From: a virus
Reading direction: 5' to 3' (one strand)
IMG/VR virus record: IMGVR_UViG_3300042465_006921
Location: 1 to 30,655 of that record
DNA: 30,655 nt
The notes beneath the pieces were generated by a model that searched no databases, was not told the DNA's origin, and worked only from the letters and a program-made list of their open reading frames with translations. How positions within the stretch are numbered: position 1 is the first letter of the stretch; every line of letters starts with the position of its first letter. Below are positions 1 through 7,535 of this stretch, piece by piece. A program made the translations under genes and the position numbers.

Positions 1-69
1 GCATATATGCGCGGCAAAGTTGATGGCCAAGAAGCCGATCGTGATTTTCTTAATCGCCGTCAAAGCTGA
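1..69 (+). CDS. C-terminal end of an upstream gene (partial)
   Basis: Reading frame 1 is open from the window edge to a TGA at 67-69 and gives the last 22 residues of a protein ending in DFLNRRQS. The tail is charged and holds no motif I recognise. It lies 15 bases before the next start codon on the same strand, so it is probably co-transcribed with the sugar/modification block. Function cannot be assigned from this fragment. Confidence 0.5.
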   Translation, partial: AYMRGKVDGQEADRDFLNRRQS

Positions 70-84
70 TCATATATACATCAT

Positions 85-1143
85 ATGAGTTTAGACTATA
101 CAACCACTCTTGTTGTTGACTTTGATGATACCATTGCTATCACGCACAATCGCGATTGGGTGAATGCAACGCCAAATGAAGCACTGGTAAACAAATTAAA
201 TCAACTGTATGACGACGGTTGGAGCATTCATATTGTCACTGCACGAGGTCAGCTCTCATGCGCTGGTGATTGTGAAGCGGCCGACTGCAAGTACCGATCA
301 CAAATTGAGGAATGGCTTGCCCAGCATGATGTAAAGTATACATCGCTTAGCTTTCAAAAGAAGCTAGCGGCATACTATATTGATGACAAAGGTATTACAC
401 CAGAACAGTTTGTTGACAGTTTTGAACGCAAGAAGTTGGTTGGTGGCTGGAGCGGTGATGCTGTGTATTATGATAAAGTAACAAACAGCGTTTACAAGAC
501 ATCAGCCAAGACACCCAGCGTCATATGCTGGTTTAATGCCGCAGCTGGTTTAGGTTACAACGTTCCACGCATTGACAGCGTGATTGGCAACACTATACGC
601 ATGCAATACTTGCATGAATATTTTGGAAGTATTCAATCCGTGTTGCGCACAGTTCACAGCTTTAGACAGCACCAGCCATTCTATAGTCAACATGTAAGCA
701 GTGACGCATACGTCTCGCGCTGTCGTGAACGCGTTAAGCAGGTGTTGAGCATTGCTGATTACAGCTTTGTTTATATTTTGCTAAACAGTGCAATGGCGCA
801 TACACCATCATCCTTTGGTCATGGCGATTGCAGCATCAGCAACATTATGACGCATGATAGCTCCGGACAAAGCGTTTACTTTATTGATCCAATCAATGAC
901 CCTACACTATACAGCTCATGGGTCATAGACATTGCCAAACTATACACTACAATTGCTTTAACCGACTCTTGTGATTCTGCGCTTGAACTTATTGAAGACA
1001 GCGAATTGGTGCCCATTGAAGTTCTTAAGGCGCACGAGATTGGACACCTGTGTCGCATGTATCCATATGCGCACAATAAAGAAGATTTATTACAACACTT
1101 AAAAAACAAAATTGATGCTGCTAGACAAACAATCCTTAGCTAA
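85..1143 (+). CDS. HAD-like phosphatase fused to APH/choline-kinase-like kinase
   Basis: A 352-residue protein with two visible domains. Residues 8-110 look like a HAD-superfamily hydrolase: the nucleophile motif DFDDT is at 12-16, a motif II-like IVTARG at 50-55 and an acidic motif YIDD at 98-101. Residues 120-345 look like an aminoglycoside-phosphotransferase/choline-kinase fold: the catalytic loop is HGDCSISN (H246, D248, N253) and the metal-binding Asp is in FIDP (D268). A phosphatase joined to a small-molecule kinase, next to a cytidylyltransferase, an epimerase and a glycosyltransferase, suggests phosphorylation of a sugar or polyol before nucleotide activation. The substrate is unknown. 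The start at 85 follows AT-rich DNA without a Shine-Dalgarno. Its 3' end overlaps the original start of the cytidylyltransferase gene (1115). Confidence 0.72.
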   Translation: MSLDYTTTLVVDFDDTIAITHNRDWVNATPNEALVNKLNQLYDDGWSIHIVTARGQLSCAGDCEAADCKYRSQIEEWLAQHDVKYTSLSFQKKLAAYYIDDKGITPEQFVDSFERKKLVGGWSGDAVYYDKVTNSVYKTSAKTPSVICWFNAAAGLGYNVPRIDSVIGNTIRMQYLHEYFGSIQSVLRTVHSFRQHQPFYSQHVSSDAYVSRCRERVKQVLSIADYSFVYILLNSAMAHTPSSFGHGDCSISNIMTHDSSGQSVYFIDPINDPTLYSSWVIDIAKLYTTIALTDSCDSALELIEDSELVPIEVLKAHEIGHLCRMYPYAHNKEDLLQHLKNKIDAARQTILS

Positions 1144-1192
1144 ACTTATTGGCAAACCCATTGAAGAAATTCGTATAGGCTTTACGGCATCA

Positions 1193-1210
1193 ACCTTTGA
1201 TCTCAAAGGT
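1193..1210 (+). repeat. 8-bp inverted repeat at the insertion junction
   Basis: ACCTTTGATCTCAAAGGT pairs eight bases on either side of a 2-base centre (7 bp with a 4-base loop as RNA). It spans the exact point where similarity to the intact cytidylyltransferase ends (after GATCTC). No T-run follows, so it is unlikely to be an intrinsic terminator. It may be a product of the insertion or may cap early transcripts. Confidence 0.4.
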
Positions 1211-1225
1211 CAAACTAGCGTGCTG

Positions 1226-1233
1226 TATAAATA
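1226..1233 (+). promoter_or_regulatory. T4-type late promoter for the GIY-YIG endonuclease
   Basis: Exact TATAAATA, the late promoter octamer used by T4 sigma factor gp55. It lies only 5 bases before the ATG at 1239. In T4 the transcript begins about 6 bases after the octamer, which would put the 5' end on or next to the start codon. Unlike the other endonuclease insertions, I see no convincing hairpin covering this start. Confidence 0.75.
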
Positions 1234-1238
1234 ACTGT

Positions 1239-1937
1239 ATGATAGGCTACATCTATAGAACAACAAACAAAATTAACGGGAAAACATACATCGGAAAAAA
1301 GCACAAACAAATTTTTGTAGATTCATATTATGGATCTGGCATAGTAATTTCCTCTGCTATTAAAAAGTATGGTAAGGAAAACTTCGAAGTTGTTTTAATA
1401 GCTACAGCCGATTCATTGGAAGATCTAAATCTTTTAGAACGTCAATTTATTTTGAATGAACAGCCAAAATATAATTTAGCTCCTGGTGGTGATGGCGGTG
1501 ACATCATTTCTAATTTAGAAAATAAGAATGACATCAGAAGCAGAGCAACAGCTGGTATAAAGAAATGGCATGCTTCTTTAACAGAAGAAGAAAAGGAAGA
1601 ATGGATTTGTTCTATTAAAAAAGCTAGGGAAGGCCAAGGGAATTTTAGAGAAGGGTACATACCAACCGATGGTCATCGTAAAAAGTCATCAGTGTCAAAT
1701 ACCGAGGCATGGAATAACTTGACAGCCGAAGAACGATCACAAAGGTTGCAAAATCATTCTAAGGCAATGAGTAAGCGGCAAGGACAACAAACCCACAATT
1801 CACAACAGATTGAAATAAATGGAATCATTTACGCAAGCCTTACTAAAGCAGCAGCAGCTTTAGGATTAAAACGCCACATATTACAAAATAAAATAAAAAA
1901 AGGGCAAATAAAATGTACATTAATAAAAAAGAAATAG
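1239..1937 (+). CDS. GIY-YIG homing endonuclease
   Basis: A 232-residue protein. The N-terminal nuclease domain has GYI at 3-5 and YIG at 17-19, the usual spacing for GIY-YIG enzymes, then a YYGSG segment, the helix KKYGKENF, and the catalytic Glu candidate E67 in LLERQF. The middle is charged and probably a linker. Residues about 190-225 (INGIIYASLTKAAAALGL) resemble the NUMOD/helix-turn-helix DNA-binding modules found at the ends of homing endonucleases. I chose ATG 1239 rather than the longer TTG frame because the GIY domain and the late promoter both begin there. The gene is more AT-rich than its neighbours, which suggests separate ancestry. Its 3' end overlaps the rebuilt cytidylyltransferase start by 25 bases. 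No intein is present at this insertion. Confidence 0.88.
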   Translation: MIGYIYRTTNKINGKTYIGKKHKQIFVDSYYGSGIVISSAIKKYGKENFEVVLIATADSLEDLNLLERQFILNEQPKYNLAPGGDGGDIISNLENKNDIRSRATAGIKKWHASLTEEEKEEWICSIKKAREGQGNFREGYIPTDGHRKKSSVSNTEAWNNLTAEERSQRLQNHSKAMSKRQGQQTHNSQQIEINGIIYASLTKAAAALGLKRHILQNKIKKGQIKCTLIKKK

Positions 1938-2365
1938 CAAAAAAACTAAATAAAGATGTAACCGAGGTTATAATTGGTTTCAGCTGTTCCACCTTCGATC
2001 TCTTTCATGCAGGCCATACCGTAATGCTTATGGAAGCAAAACAGTTGTGTGACTATCTTATTGTAGGCCTGTTGGTTGATCCTACAAAGGACCGCGCTGA
2101 CACAAAGAATGCACCCGTGCAAAGTGTATTTGAGCGCTACCTGCAAGTATCGGCATGCAAATATGTGGATGAAATTATTCCCTTTGAAACCGAAAAGGAT
2201 TTGCAAGATATGATTCTTACCATTAACCCTGACGTTCGTATTGTTGGCGAAGAATATCAGCATAGTGATCACACTGGAAAAGGCTTATGCCCAATTCATT
2301 ACAACAAAAGACGGCACAGCTTCTCTACAAGTGAGTTGAGAGCGCGTGTGGTTGCAAAAAAATAA
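1913..2365 (+). CDS. TagD-like (glycerol-3-phosphate-type) cytidylyltransferase
   Basis: A 150-residue protein of the nucleotidyltransferase (HIGH) superfamily. The active site HAGH is at 32-35 in STFDLFHAGH, and the C-terminal ISxTxxR-like motif is FSTSELR at 137-143. Length and motifs match glycerol-3-phosphate cytidylyltransferases such as TagD, which transfer CMP from CTP to a phosphorylated alcohol and release pyrophosphate. Related enzymes act on other sugar or alcohol phosphates, so the substrate is not certain. The first 30 codons are a diverged second copy of the fragment at 1115-1204. The start at 1913 lies inside the endonuclease gene and may be translationally coupled to it. Its place between the kinase and the epimerase suggests that it activates a phosphorylated sugar or polyol. 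Confidence 0.82.
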   Translation: MYINKKEIAKKLNKDVTEVIIGFSCSTFDLFHAGHTVMLMEAKQLCDYLIVGLLVDPTKDRADTKNAPVQSVFERYLQVSACKYVDEIIPFETEKDLQDMILTINPDVRIVGEEYQHSDHTGKGLCPIHYNKRRHSFSTSELRARVVAKK

Positions 2366-2382
2366 CAAGCATATATAACATT

Positions 2383-3402
2383 ATGAACATATTAATTACT
2401 GGAGGCTGCGGCTTTGTTGGAACCAATCTTATTCCTAGTTTGTTAGAACTGGGGCATAGCGTGGTTGTGTTTGACAATCTTGCGCACGGCTCATACATTC
2501 CTGAAGTGCATGACCGTGCACGCTTTTTTAAATGCGATATTCGTGACCGCGAAGCAATGCATTTGCACATTGGCAATCTTAAACCTGACATTACTTTTCA
2601 CTTTGCTGGATTGGTGAGCATCTATGATTGCCATCGCGATCCAGCCGCTGCGGTGGCCAACAACATTGTTGGCAGCGTCAATGTATTTGATGCATTGCTT
2701 GCCGCAGGTTGCCCGCGCGTTGTTTTCTCAGAGACAAGCGCAGTATATGAAAACTGCGAGCTGCTTCAAGATGGTTACTTTGAAGGGCAAAGCGATCCTA
2801 CTACGGTGTATGCAACTACTAAAGCAGCGGTCGCATTGCTTGCTGAAAGTTATGCGCGCACCAAAGGATTGCGTTATACTGCATTGCGTTACTTTAATAT
2901 TGCTGGGCCTATTCAAGACTATAAGCGCACCGTGCCTCCATTGTTTGCAGGCTTTGCTATTCGCATGATGGGCGGTAATGCTCCAATCGTCTTTGGTGAT
3001 GGTAACCGTCGGCGTGACTTTATTCACGTTGATGATGTCAATGACTTTCACGTTCAATGCTTAACTGATGATCGTACTATTGGTCAAACATACAATCTTG
3101 GACGCGGCGAAAGTTGTAGTTTGTTTGAAATTGGTGATGCTGTTGCAACCATACTTAAAGCTCGTGGTTATACTTTACCAGACACTGTACAATATTCATA
3201 CATGCCTGAAATTAATGGTGAAGCGTATGAAATATTTGCGGATATTCGCAAGGCACTCTCGCTTGCTTGGAAGCCAAAGAAAAGCATTGCTGTTGCGCTT
3301 GATGATACAATTGCCTACCTTGAAAAGGAAATTGAGCGAGGCAGCATTGATCCATTAACCTACATGGTTGATTTAAATATTGACAGCGTTAAGATTGCGT
3401 AA
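2383..3402 (+). CDS. NAD-dependent nucleotide-sugar epimerase/dehydratase (extended SDR)
   Basis: A 339-residue protein with an N-terminal Rossmann motif GGCGFVG at 7-13. The SDR catalytic residues are present: the Ser/Thr region SETS at 116-119 and Y143/K147 in VYATTK. The substrate-domain signature RRDFIHVDDV is characteristic of UDP-glucose 4-epimerase-like enzymes. It probably interconverts or oxidises a nucleotide-activated sugar in the cytoplasm. Start 2383 is 17 bases after the cytidylyltransferase stop, and the stop abuts the next gene, so this is one operon. The exact sugar cannot be read from the sequence. Confidence 0.88.
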   Translation: MNILITGGCGFVGTNLIPSLLELGHSVVVFDNLAHGSYIPEVHDRARFFKCDIRDREAMHLHIGNLKPDITFHFAGLVSIYDCHRDPAAAVANNIVGSVNVFDALLAAGCPRVVFSETSAVYENCELLQDGYFEGQSDPTTVYATTKAAVALLAESYARTKGLRYTALRYFNIAGPIQDYKRTVPPLFAGFAIRMMGGNAPIVFGDGNRRRDFIHVDDVNDFHVQCLTDDRTIGQTYNLGRGESCSLFEIGDAVATILKARGYTLPDTVQYSYMPEINGEAYEIFADIRKALSLAWKPKKSIAVALDDTIAYLEKEIERGSIDPLTYMVDLNIDSVKIA

Positions 3403-3403
3403 T

Positions 3404-4660
3404 ATGAATATATACGTAGGAAAGATTGGCAAGAGTATATTGTTTAATCGCAATTCATGGGGTAATATTGGAGGCGACTGTGAAGCACCCAAGTATTATG
3501 AAAACTTATTTGCACGCAATCCTAGCATTACATTTTACTTGTTGGGCTGCAATGACTTTTCTCGCTTAAGCAGCAGTGAAAAACAACGGGTCAATGTGAA
3601 TGGCAATGTGATTGACATTTGGGGTAAGGCGTTTGTGGATTGGAAAAAGAACAATCCAATGCACAGCAGCCTGCACAATATAGAATACCTTAAAGAATAT
3701 ATTGCGCTCAATCATGTAAAGTTTGATGCTGGCATTGTATTGGCTGGCCCAACTGGTACCACCAACATTCCATTTAAGGTTACCAAAATGCGTAACCCCA
3801 GCGAGATTGCTAGTCCTCTTGAGATGCTGTGCAAATATGTTGCGCCCATGACCGATTGGATGAATGATAATCGCCACATTCCATACATTCTCGTTGTCAA
3901 TGACCCGCGCTTTTGGCCGTGCAATGCACGCGATTGGATACATATGCCTAGCATTGTATTGTCGCAATATGATGAAGTTACGCACATAACAGTTCGTAAA
4001 AATTATACGGACAATGCAACAGTTGTTCACGCCATTCCTAGCACCTATAGTGCAATGGAAACCATCTTTCTCATTGGGCAAGACAAAGAAAAGCAAAGTG
4101 CTGAAACCGAAACAACATCGTTGGATACATTCTTTGGCTCAGCTGCTCCTGAAGCAAGTGGCCAAAAGGACATAAACTTTATGATTGTGCTTAATGAAGG
4201 GCGTCCTTCACGATACAACCTGTTGAAACAAACCATTCTTAATGATGTACAAGACGCAGCAATCTATGGCAAATGGGATGAGCGTACAGTGGGCTCTGAC
4301 TCACGATTCAAAGGCAGCTTACCGTTCCATGAATTGCAAACCATATTGCCTCGTGTAAAATATACATATTGTATTCCCATCAAAAAAGGATGGGTTACCA
4401 TGAAGTTCTGGGAGATGGCACATTATGGAATTATACCATTCCTGCATCCAACTTATGACGAGCAAAACCATTTGAATGCTCCACCATTCTTGCGCGTAAA
4501 GGACAGCAAAGACCTGTTTAAAAAAATACAGTTTCTTGAGGCCAATCCTGATGCATATGTGGCGCTTGCTGATGCCATCGCTGATATGTTAAAGCCGGCA
4601 TACTATTCAGGAGAACACTTGAATAGTGTTACACTAGAAGCTTTAAACAAAATCATATAA
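3404..4660 (+). CDS. GT-B-like glycosyltransferase, possibly DNA-modifying
   Basis: A 418-residue protein. The C-terminal third contains KFWEMAHYGIIPFLHPTYD (about residues 336-354), a pattern typical of the nucleotide-sugar binding half of GT-B glycosyltransferases, including the alpha-glucosyltransferase type of T4-like phages. The N-terminal half begins MNIYVGKIGKSILFN and has no motif I can name. A start at 3404 (ATG one base after the epimerase TAA) fits better than the longer frame from 3380. The neighbours (an epimerase upstream, a cytosine methyltransferase downstream) suggest that it moves a nucleotide-activated sugar onto a modified base in DNA. Glycan or lipid transfer remains possible. 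Confidence 0.6.
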   Translation: MNIYVGKIGKSILFNRNSWGNIGGDCEAPKYYENLFARNPSITFYLLGCNDFSRLSSSEKQRVNVNGNVIDIWGKAFVDWKKNNPMHSSLHNIEYLKEYIALNHVKFDAGIVLAGPTGTTNIPFKVTKMRNPSEIASPLEMLCKYVAPMTDWMNDNRHIPYILVVNDPRFWPCNARDWIHMPSIVLSQYDEVTHITVRKNYTDNATVVHAIPSTYSAMETIFLIGQDKEKQSAETETTSLDTFFGSAAPEASGQKDINFMIVLNEGRPSRYNLLKQTILNDVQDAAIYGKWDERTVGSDSRFKGSLPFHELQTILPRVKYTYCIPIKKGWVTMKFWEMAHYGIIPFLHPTYDEQNHLNAPPFLRVKDSKDLFKKIQFLEANPDAYVALADAIADMLKPAYYSGEHLNSVTLEALNKII

Positions 4661-4672
4661 ATTGATTCAACA

Positions 4673-5947
4673 ATGCACGACAACACACAAAACAAATATA
4701 CATACGCATCAATTGTACCGCTTATTGGCGGTGAAAGTTTAGGTATTCAGGAAGCGTTAAATGGGCAATTGCCAGAATATGTATTGTCATACAGTCCATT
4801 TGCGAGCAATGATGATCATTACATTCAATACATTCGCAATACCAAAGGATGGGATGGTGACTATGTGTTCCTGGATGAACAGCCTGATCATGTTGCGCCG
4901 TATGTTGATGTTGTCAATTCTACATGCCCATGTGCAGGCCTAAGCAGCTTTAGCACTGCCAGCAGTGCCGATAGCGCAATCAATGAATGGTTGTATCGCA
5001 CCGCTGAATATGTACTTGACAAGGTATCTCCTAAAGTATTTTGGGGTGAGAATGCTCCGCGGCTATACAGTAAGATGGGCAAACCGGTTGCCGATCGTTT
5101 GTTTGAAATTGGCCAAAAGTATGGTTATAGCTTAAACCTTTACTATACTGAAAGTCGATTGCACGGGTTGTCTCAGAAACGAGGCCGCACGTTTTACTTC
5201 TTTACCAAAAGCGTGAGCGCGCCACTCTTTAGTTGGTTTGCTGTTGCAGGAGAACCCATTGAAAACATCTTTAATATGCCGTATGCTCCAGGTGACCCTA
5301 TGAATATTCTATGCAATGAAGAAGATCCCAATAAGAATGGATGGGCAGCCTATGCAATGCACAAGACAGGTACCACCAATATTAAAGAGCTGTATGACAC
5401 TCTAAACAATACACAAAATCTTATTGTGTGGGCTGACGGTGGATTGGGTGACAATCTTACGGTTGTGGCAGAGTGGATGGATGAAAACGGCTATGCTATA
5501 ACCGCGGGCCGTGCTCGTGATATGGCCGTCAAACGTGCAAAAGGTATGGGTTACTGGGCACACGGTATTACACTTGCCAAAGGCATTATTCCAAGTCTGA
5601 TTGGCGCGTTACCATTCTGGATGATTAATCCATTTACTCAAACTTTTCCAACTGTGCGCGACTGTCTCCGCATCATGAAGATGCCTGAAGACTTTAATCT
5701 TTCAAGCATTTATCCGCTTAAAAGAAAGATTAATCACATTTGCCAAAATGTACCGGTAAGCACTGCGCGTGATATGATGTACAATGTAATTAAATATCTT
5801 GATGGCGATGTTGTGTGGAGCGAAAGCAACTATACCAAACAAAGCAATAAGAGTCAAACAGTTGAATATCCTACGCGAGCGGAAGCAAATGATTCTCATA
5901 AACTTGATGAATTTTTTAGTTTACAACACAAGAAAAACCTGTTATAA
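4673..5947 (+). CDS. Cytosine-C5 DNA methyltransferase
   Basis: A 424-residue protein carrying the C5-methyltransferase motifs in order. Motif I is a variant, PLIGGESLGIQEAL (16-29). Motif IV is TCPCAGLS (84-91) with catalytic Cys87, where most relatives have PPCQGFS. Motif VI is WGENAP (124-129) and motif VIII is QKRGRTF (168-174). Motif IX-like FPTVRDCLRIMKMPEDF and motif X-like CQNVPVSTA are in the C-terminal part. The enzyme should transfer a one-carbon group to C5 of cytosine in DNA, giving 5-methylcytosine if it uses ordinary S-adenosylmethionine. The substitutions in motifs I and IV are worth noting. Next to a glycosyltransferase and sugar-activation genes it may prepare the base for further modification. 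No TET/JBP-type oxygenase is visible in this window. The gene ends 22 bases before uvsX. Confidence 0.82.
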   Translation: MHDNTQNKYTYASIVPLIGGESLGIQEALNGQLPEYVLSYSPFASNDDHYIQYIRNTKGWDGDYVFLDEQPDHVAPYVDVVNSTCPCAGLSSFSTASSADSAINEWLYRTAEYVLDKVSPKVFWGENAPRLYSKMGKPVADRLFEIGQKYGYSLNLYYTESRLHGLSQKRGRTFYFFTKSVSAPLFSWFAVAGEPIENIFNMPYAPGDPMNILCNEEDPNKNGWAAYAMHKTGTTNIKELYDTLNNTQNLIVWADGGLGDNLTVVAEWMDENGYAITAGRARDMAVKRAKGMGYWAHGITLAKGIIPSLIGALPFWMINPFTQTFPTVRDCLRIMKMPEDFNLSSIYPLKRKINHICQNVPVSTARDMMYNVIKYLDGDVVWSESNYTKQSNKSQTVEYPTRAEANDSHKLDEFFSLQHKKNLL

Positions 5948-5969
5948 TAATATCTCAACGAAATAATAT

Positions 5970-6206
5970 ATGTCATCTGTACTAGAAAAACTAAAAAAGA
6001 ATTGCCGAATTAAAGAAGCCGACGTCTTGGCTGACAGCGATTTTTATGCTGAAAAAGATATCACATCCACAAGTGTGCCAATGGTCAATGTCGCGCTAAG
6101 CGGCAGTATTGACGGTGGATTGACCAGTGGACTTACCGTTCTCGCTGGTCCATCAAAGCATTTTAAATGCCTTAGCGGAGATACTCCAATCTCTGTATAT
6201 TATTAA
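5970..6206 (+). CDS. uvsX: UvsX recombinase, piece 1 of 3, with a 12-residue N-intein
   Basis: Encodes 78 residues. Residues 1-66 are the N-terminus of a T4 UvsX/RecA-type recombinase, ending in the middle of the Walker A loop (GPSKHFK; T4 UvsX has GPSKSFK at this place). Residues 67-78, CLSGDTPISVYY, are the first block of an intein followed by TAA. The next extein residue (Thr) is found at 7888 after a C-intein, so the P-loop can only be completed by protein trans-splicing. UvsX coats single-stranded DNA and drives strand exchange in recombination-dependent replication. The start has no Shine-Dalgarno, only AT-rich sequence. Confidence 0.9.
   Translation: MSSVLEKLKKNCRIKEADVLADSDFYAEKDITSTSVPMVNVALSGSIDGGLTSGLTVLAGPSKHFKCLSGDTPISVYY
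6168..6203 (+). other. N-intein of UvsX split intein 1 (12 residues)
   Basis: CLSGDTPISVYY is intein block A with the nucleophilic Cys1. The usual N-intein also includes block B (G-x-x-H), but here block B lies on the downstream piece (TAGDKH, 7678-7695). The split point is therefore very early, an atypical arrangement known from a few environmental phage inteins. Splicing activity is inferred from motifs only. Confidence 0.85.
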
Positions 6207-6212
6207 GAATTA

Positions 6213-6272
6213 CTTTAGCTGGTCCATGGTAAAATACATATTTGTATAAATACTTCCATGGACCAGCTAAAG
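6213..6272 (+). promoter_or_regulatory. Perfect 17-bp inverted repeat around the late promoter and start codon
   Basis: The arms are CTTTAGCTGGTCCATGG (6213-6229) and its exact reverse complement (6256-6272), separated by a 26-base loop. The loop contains the late promoter at 6245-6252, and the 3' arm contains the endonuclease ATG (6258) and its first five codons. RNA read through from uvsX would hide the start codon in a strong stem. A transcript begun at the late promoter would lack the 5' arm and leave the start free. The logic parallels the published control of I-TevI in the T4 td intron. Confidence 0.85.
6245..6252 (+). promoter_or_regulatory. T4-type late promoter for the Vsr-like endonuclease
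   Basis: Exact TATAAATA located in the loop of the 6213-6272 inverted repeat, 5 bases before ATG 6258. The predicted 5' end of the late RNA falls at about the start codon, so this mRNA may be leaderless. Confidence 0.8.
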
Positions 6273-7535
6273 CATAAAATACAAAATATTCTAATAAATT
6301 ATACCGACGCCTGCATAAGCGAATTGTCTAAAAAATTCGCCAATGCCAATAATGTTAAAAAATCAGACATACTAAATTATTTAAGAAATAAGTATAATAT
6401 AGTGGGTTGCCCAACTAGAGGTCAGCGTAACTATTGGATACTCAGAGGATATTCTAAAACTGAAGCTGAAATTAAAATTAAAGAATATTCTCATGTGTAC
6501 TCAACGATGGCGGTCGAGTCTATTATGAATAGACACAACATAAGTAAATCTGAGGCAGAGAATATTGTTAAAGATAGAGTATGTAAAATGAAAAAAACAT
6601 ATGAATCAATGTCAGATGAAATGATTGCCAACTTAAATAAACGAAAGGCTTCAAATTCACTTAAAAATTGTATTTCTAAATATGGTAAAGAGCATGGCAG
6701 CTTAATATATGAACAAAGAATTCAACAGCTGAAAGATAATGTGTCTTTAGACGGTTATATCAAGAGACATGGGATTGATGAAGGTACACGCTTATACAAA
6801 GAATTTTGTGAAAAAACTCAAAAGCAAAATACTCGGTCAGGTTACATTGAACGCTATGGCAGCCAAGATGGACCAATAAAATATGCGCACACACAAAATA
6901 AAAAATCCTTTTCGCATACTTTGGCAGGTTACATTGAACGCTACGGGCATGAAGACGGTCTTATAAGATATACTAAAAGACAACAAACTTATATTGAATC
7001 ACTATATGGAAACAAAACAGAAGATGAGCTTACGGCATTTCATAAATCCCAAGGGCTAACATATAAAGATGCCGTTGCAAAGCATGGACTGCTTGCCGCT
7101 AATTCCATTTTTAACAGCAGAGGCGCTAGCGCTGCTAAAGCGTCAACAGAATCTTTAAGAGTCTTAATACCATTTTATAAGTATGTAAGAAGAAGTGGAA
7201 TTGCCAAATCAGACATTTATTGGGGAATTAATGGATCAGTCGAATACTTTATAAGAGAAAATGAAAAATTTGTCACTTTTGATTTTACAATTAGATCTAT
7301 TCGTGTTATAATTGAATATAACGGAACGGTATGGCATGCAAAAAATCCAAACGACACATTAAAACACCCGTATGGAAAAACCGCTTCTGAAGTATATGCT
7401 TACGATAAACAAAAATATGAAATGGCCGAGAGACAAGGCTTTACAATAATTACGGTATGGTCTGATATACCACATAAAGAAAATTTACACAATCTAATAA
7501 AACAATATGAAAACGTTAAATACAACATACGCTGA
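6258..7535 (+). CDS. Vsr-like (EDxHD-family) homing endonuclease with tandem repeats
   Basis: A 425-residue protein. The C-terminal part (about 300-410) has the pattern of the Vsr-like homing nucleases described from fractured phage genes: YWGINGS, then FDFTI (D342), IEYNGTVWH (E353, H360) and a final ITVWSD. The middle carries a degenerate repeat of the type GYIxRYGxxDGxxxY at about 139-156, 167-185, 196-213, 225-243 and 271-285, probably a DNA-reading array. The N-terminal 130 residues are charged and helical. It lies between two halves of a UvsX intein, so its likely target is an uninterrupted uvsX at the Walker A codons. It is AT-rich compared with uvsX. Its end overlaps the next uvsX piece by 29 bases. 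Confidence 0.82.
   Translation: MDQLKHKIQNILINYTDACISELSKKFANANNVKKSDILNYLRNKYNIVGCPTRGQRNYWILRGYSKTEAEIKIKEYSHVYSTMAVESIMNRHNISKSEAENIVKDRVCKMKKTYESMSDEMIANLNKRKASNSLKNCISKYGKEHGSLIYEQRIQQLKDNVSLDGYIKRHGIDEGTRLYKEFCEKTQKQNTRSGYIERYGSQDGPIKYAHTQNKKSFSHTLAGYIERYGHEDGLIRYTKRQQTYIESLYGNKTEDELTAFHKSQGLTYKDAVAKHGLLAANSIFNSRGASAAKASTESLRVLIPFYKYVRRSGIAKSDIYWGINGSVEYFIRENEKFVTFDFTIRSIRVIIEYNGTVWHAKNPNDTLKHPYGKTASEVYAYDKQKYEMAERQGFTIITVWSDIPHKENLHNLIKQYENVKYNIR

Larger units (their letters stand above)
1115..1234 (+). pseudogene. Orphaned 5' end of the cytidylyltransferase gene
   Basis: An open frame from ATG 1115 to TAA 1232-1234 encodes 39 residues. Residues 21-30 read IGFTASTFDL, matching the start of the intact cytidylyltransferase at 1913 (IGFSCSTFDL, followed there by the HAGH active site). 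The match stops after the codons GAT CTC at 1199-1204, and nine unrelated residues and a stop follow. I read this as the original 5' end of the gene, cut off when the endonuclease gene at 1239-1937 inserted. A functional copy of these codons, with many synonymous changes, is rebuilt downstream of the endonuclease. The fragment lacks the catalytic HxGH and should be inactive. Confidence 0.75.

Noticed and set aside
1193-1210. Inverted repeat as an intrinsic terminator
   Set aside because: No run of T follows the stem.
1205-1912. Intein in the cytidylyltransferase gene
   Set aside because: The orphan 5' piece does not continue into a Cys- or Ser-initiated intein block, and the downstream ORF contains its own complete N-terminus with no C-intein.
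6204-7506. uvsX as a pseudogene broken by a stop codon
   Set aside because: Both sides of each gap carry intact intein halves in frame with conserved UvsX sequence, and the summed exteins have nearly full length. Decay would not produce matching Cys1 and His-Asn ends.
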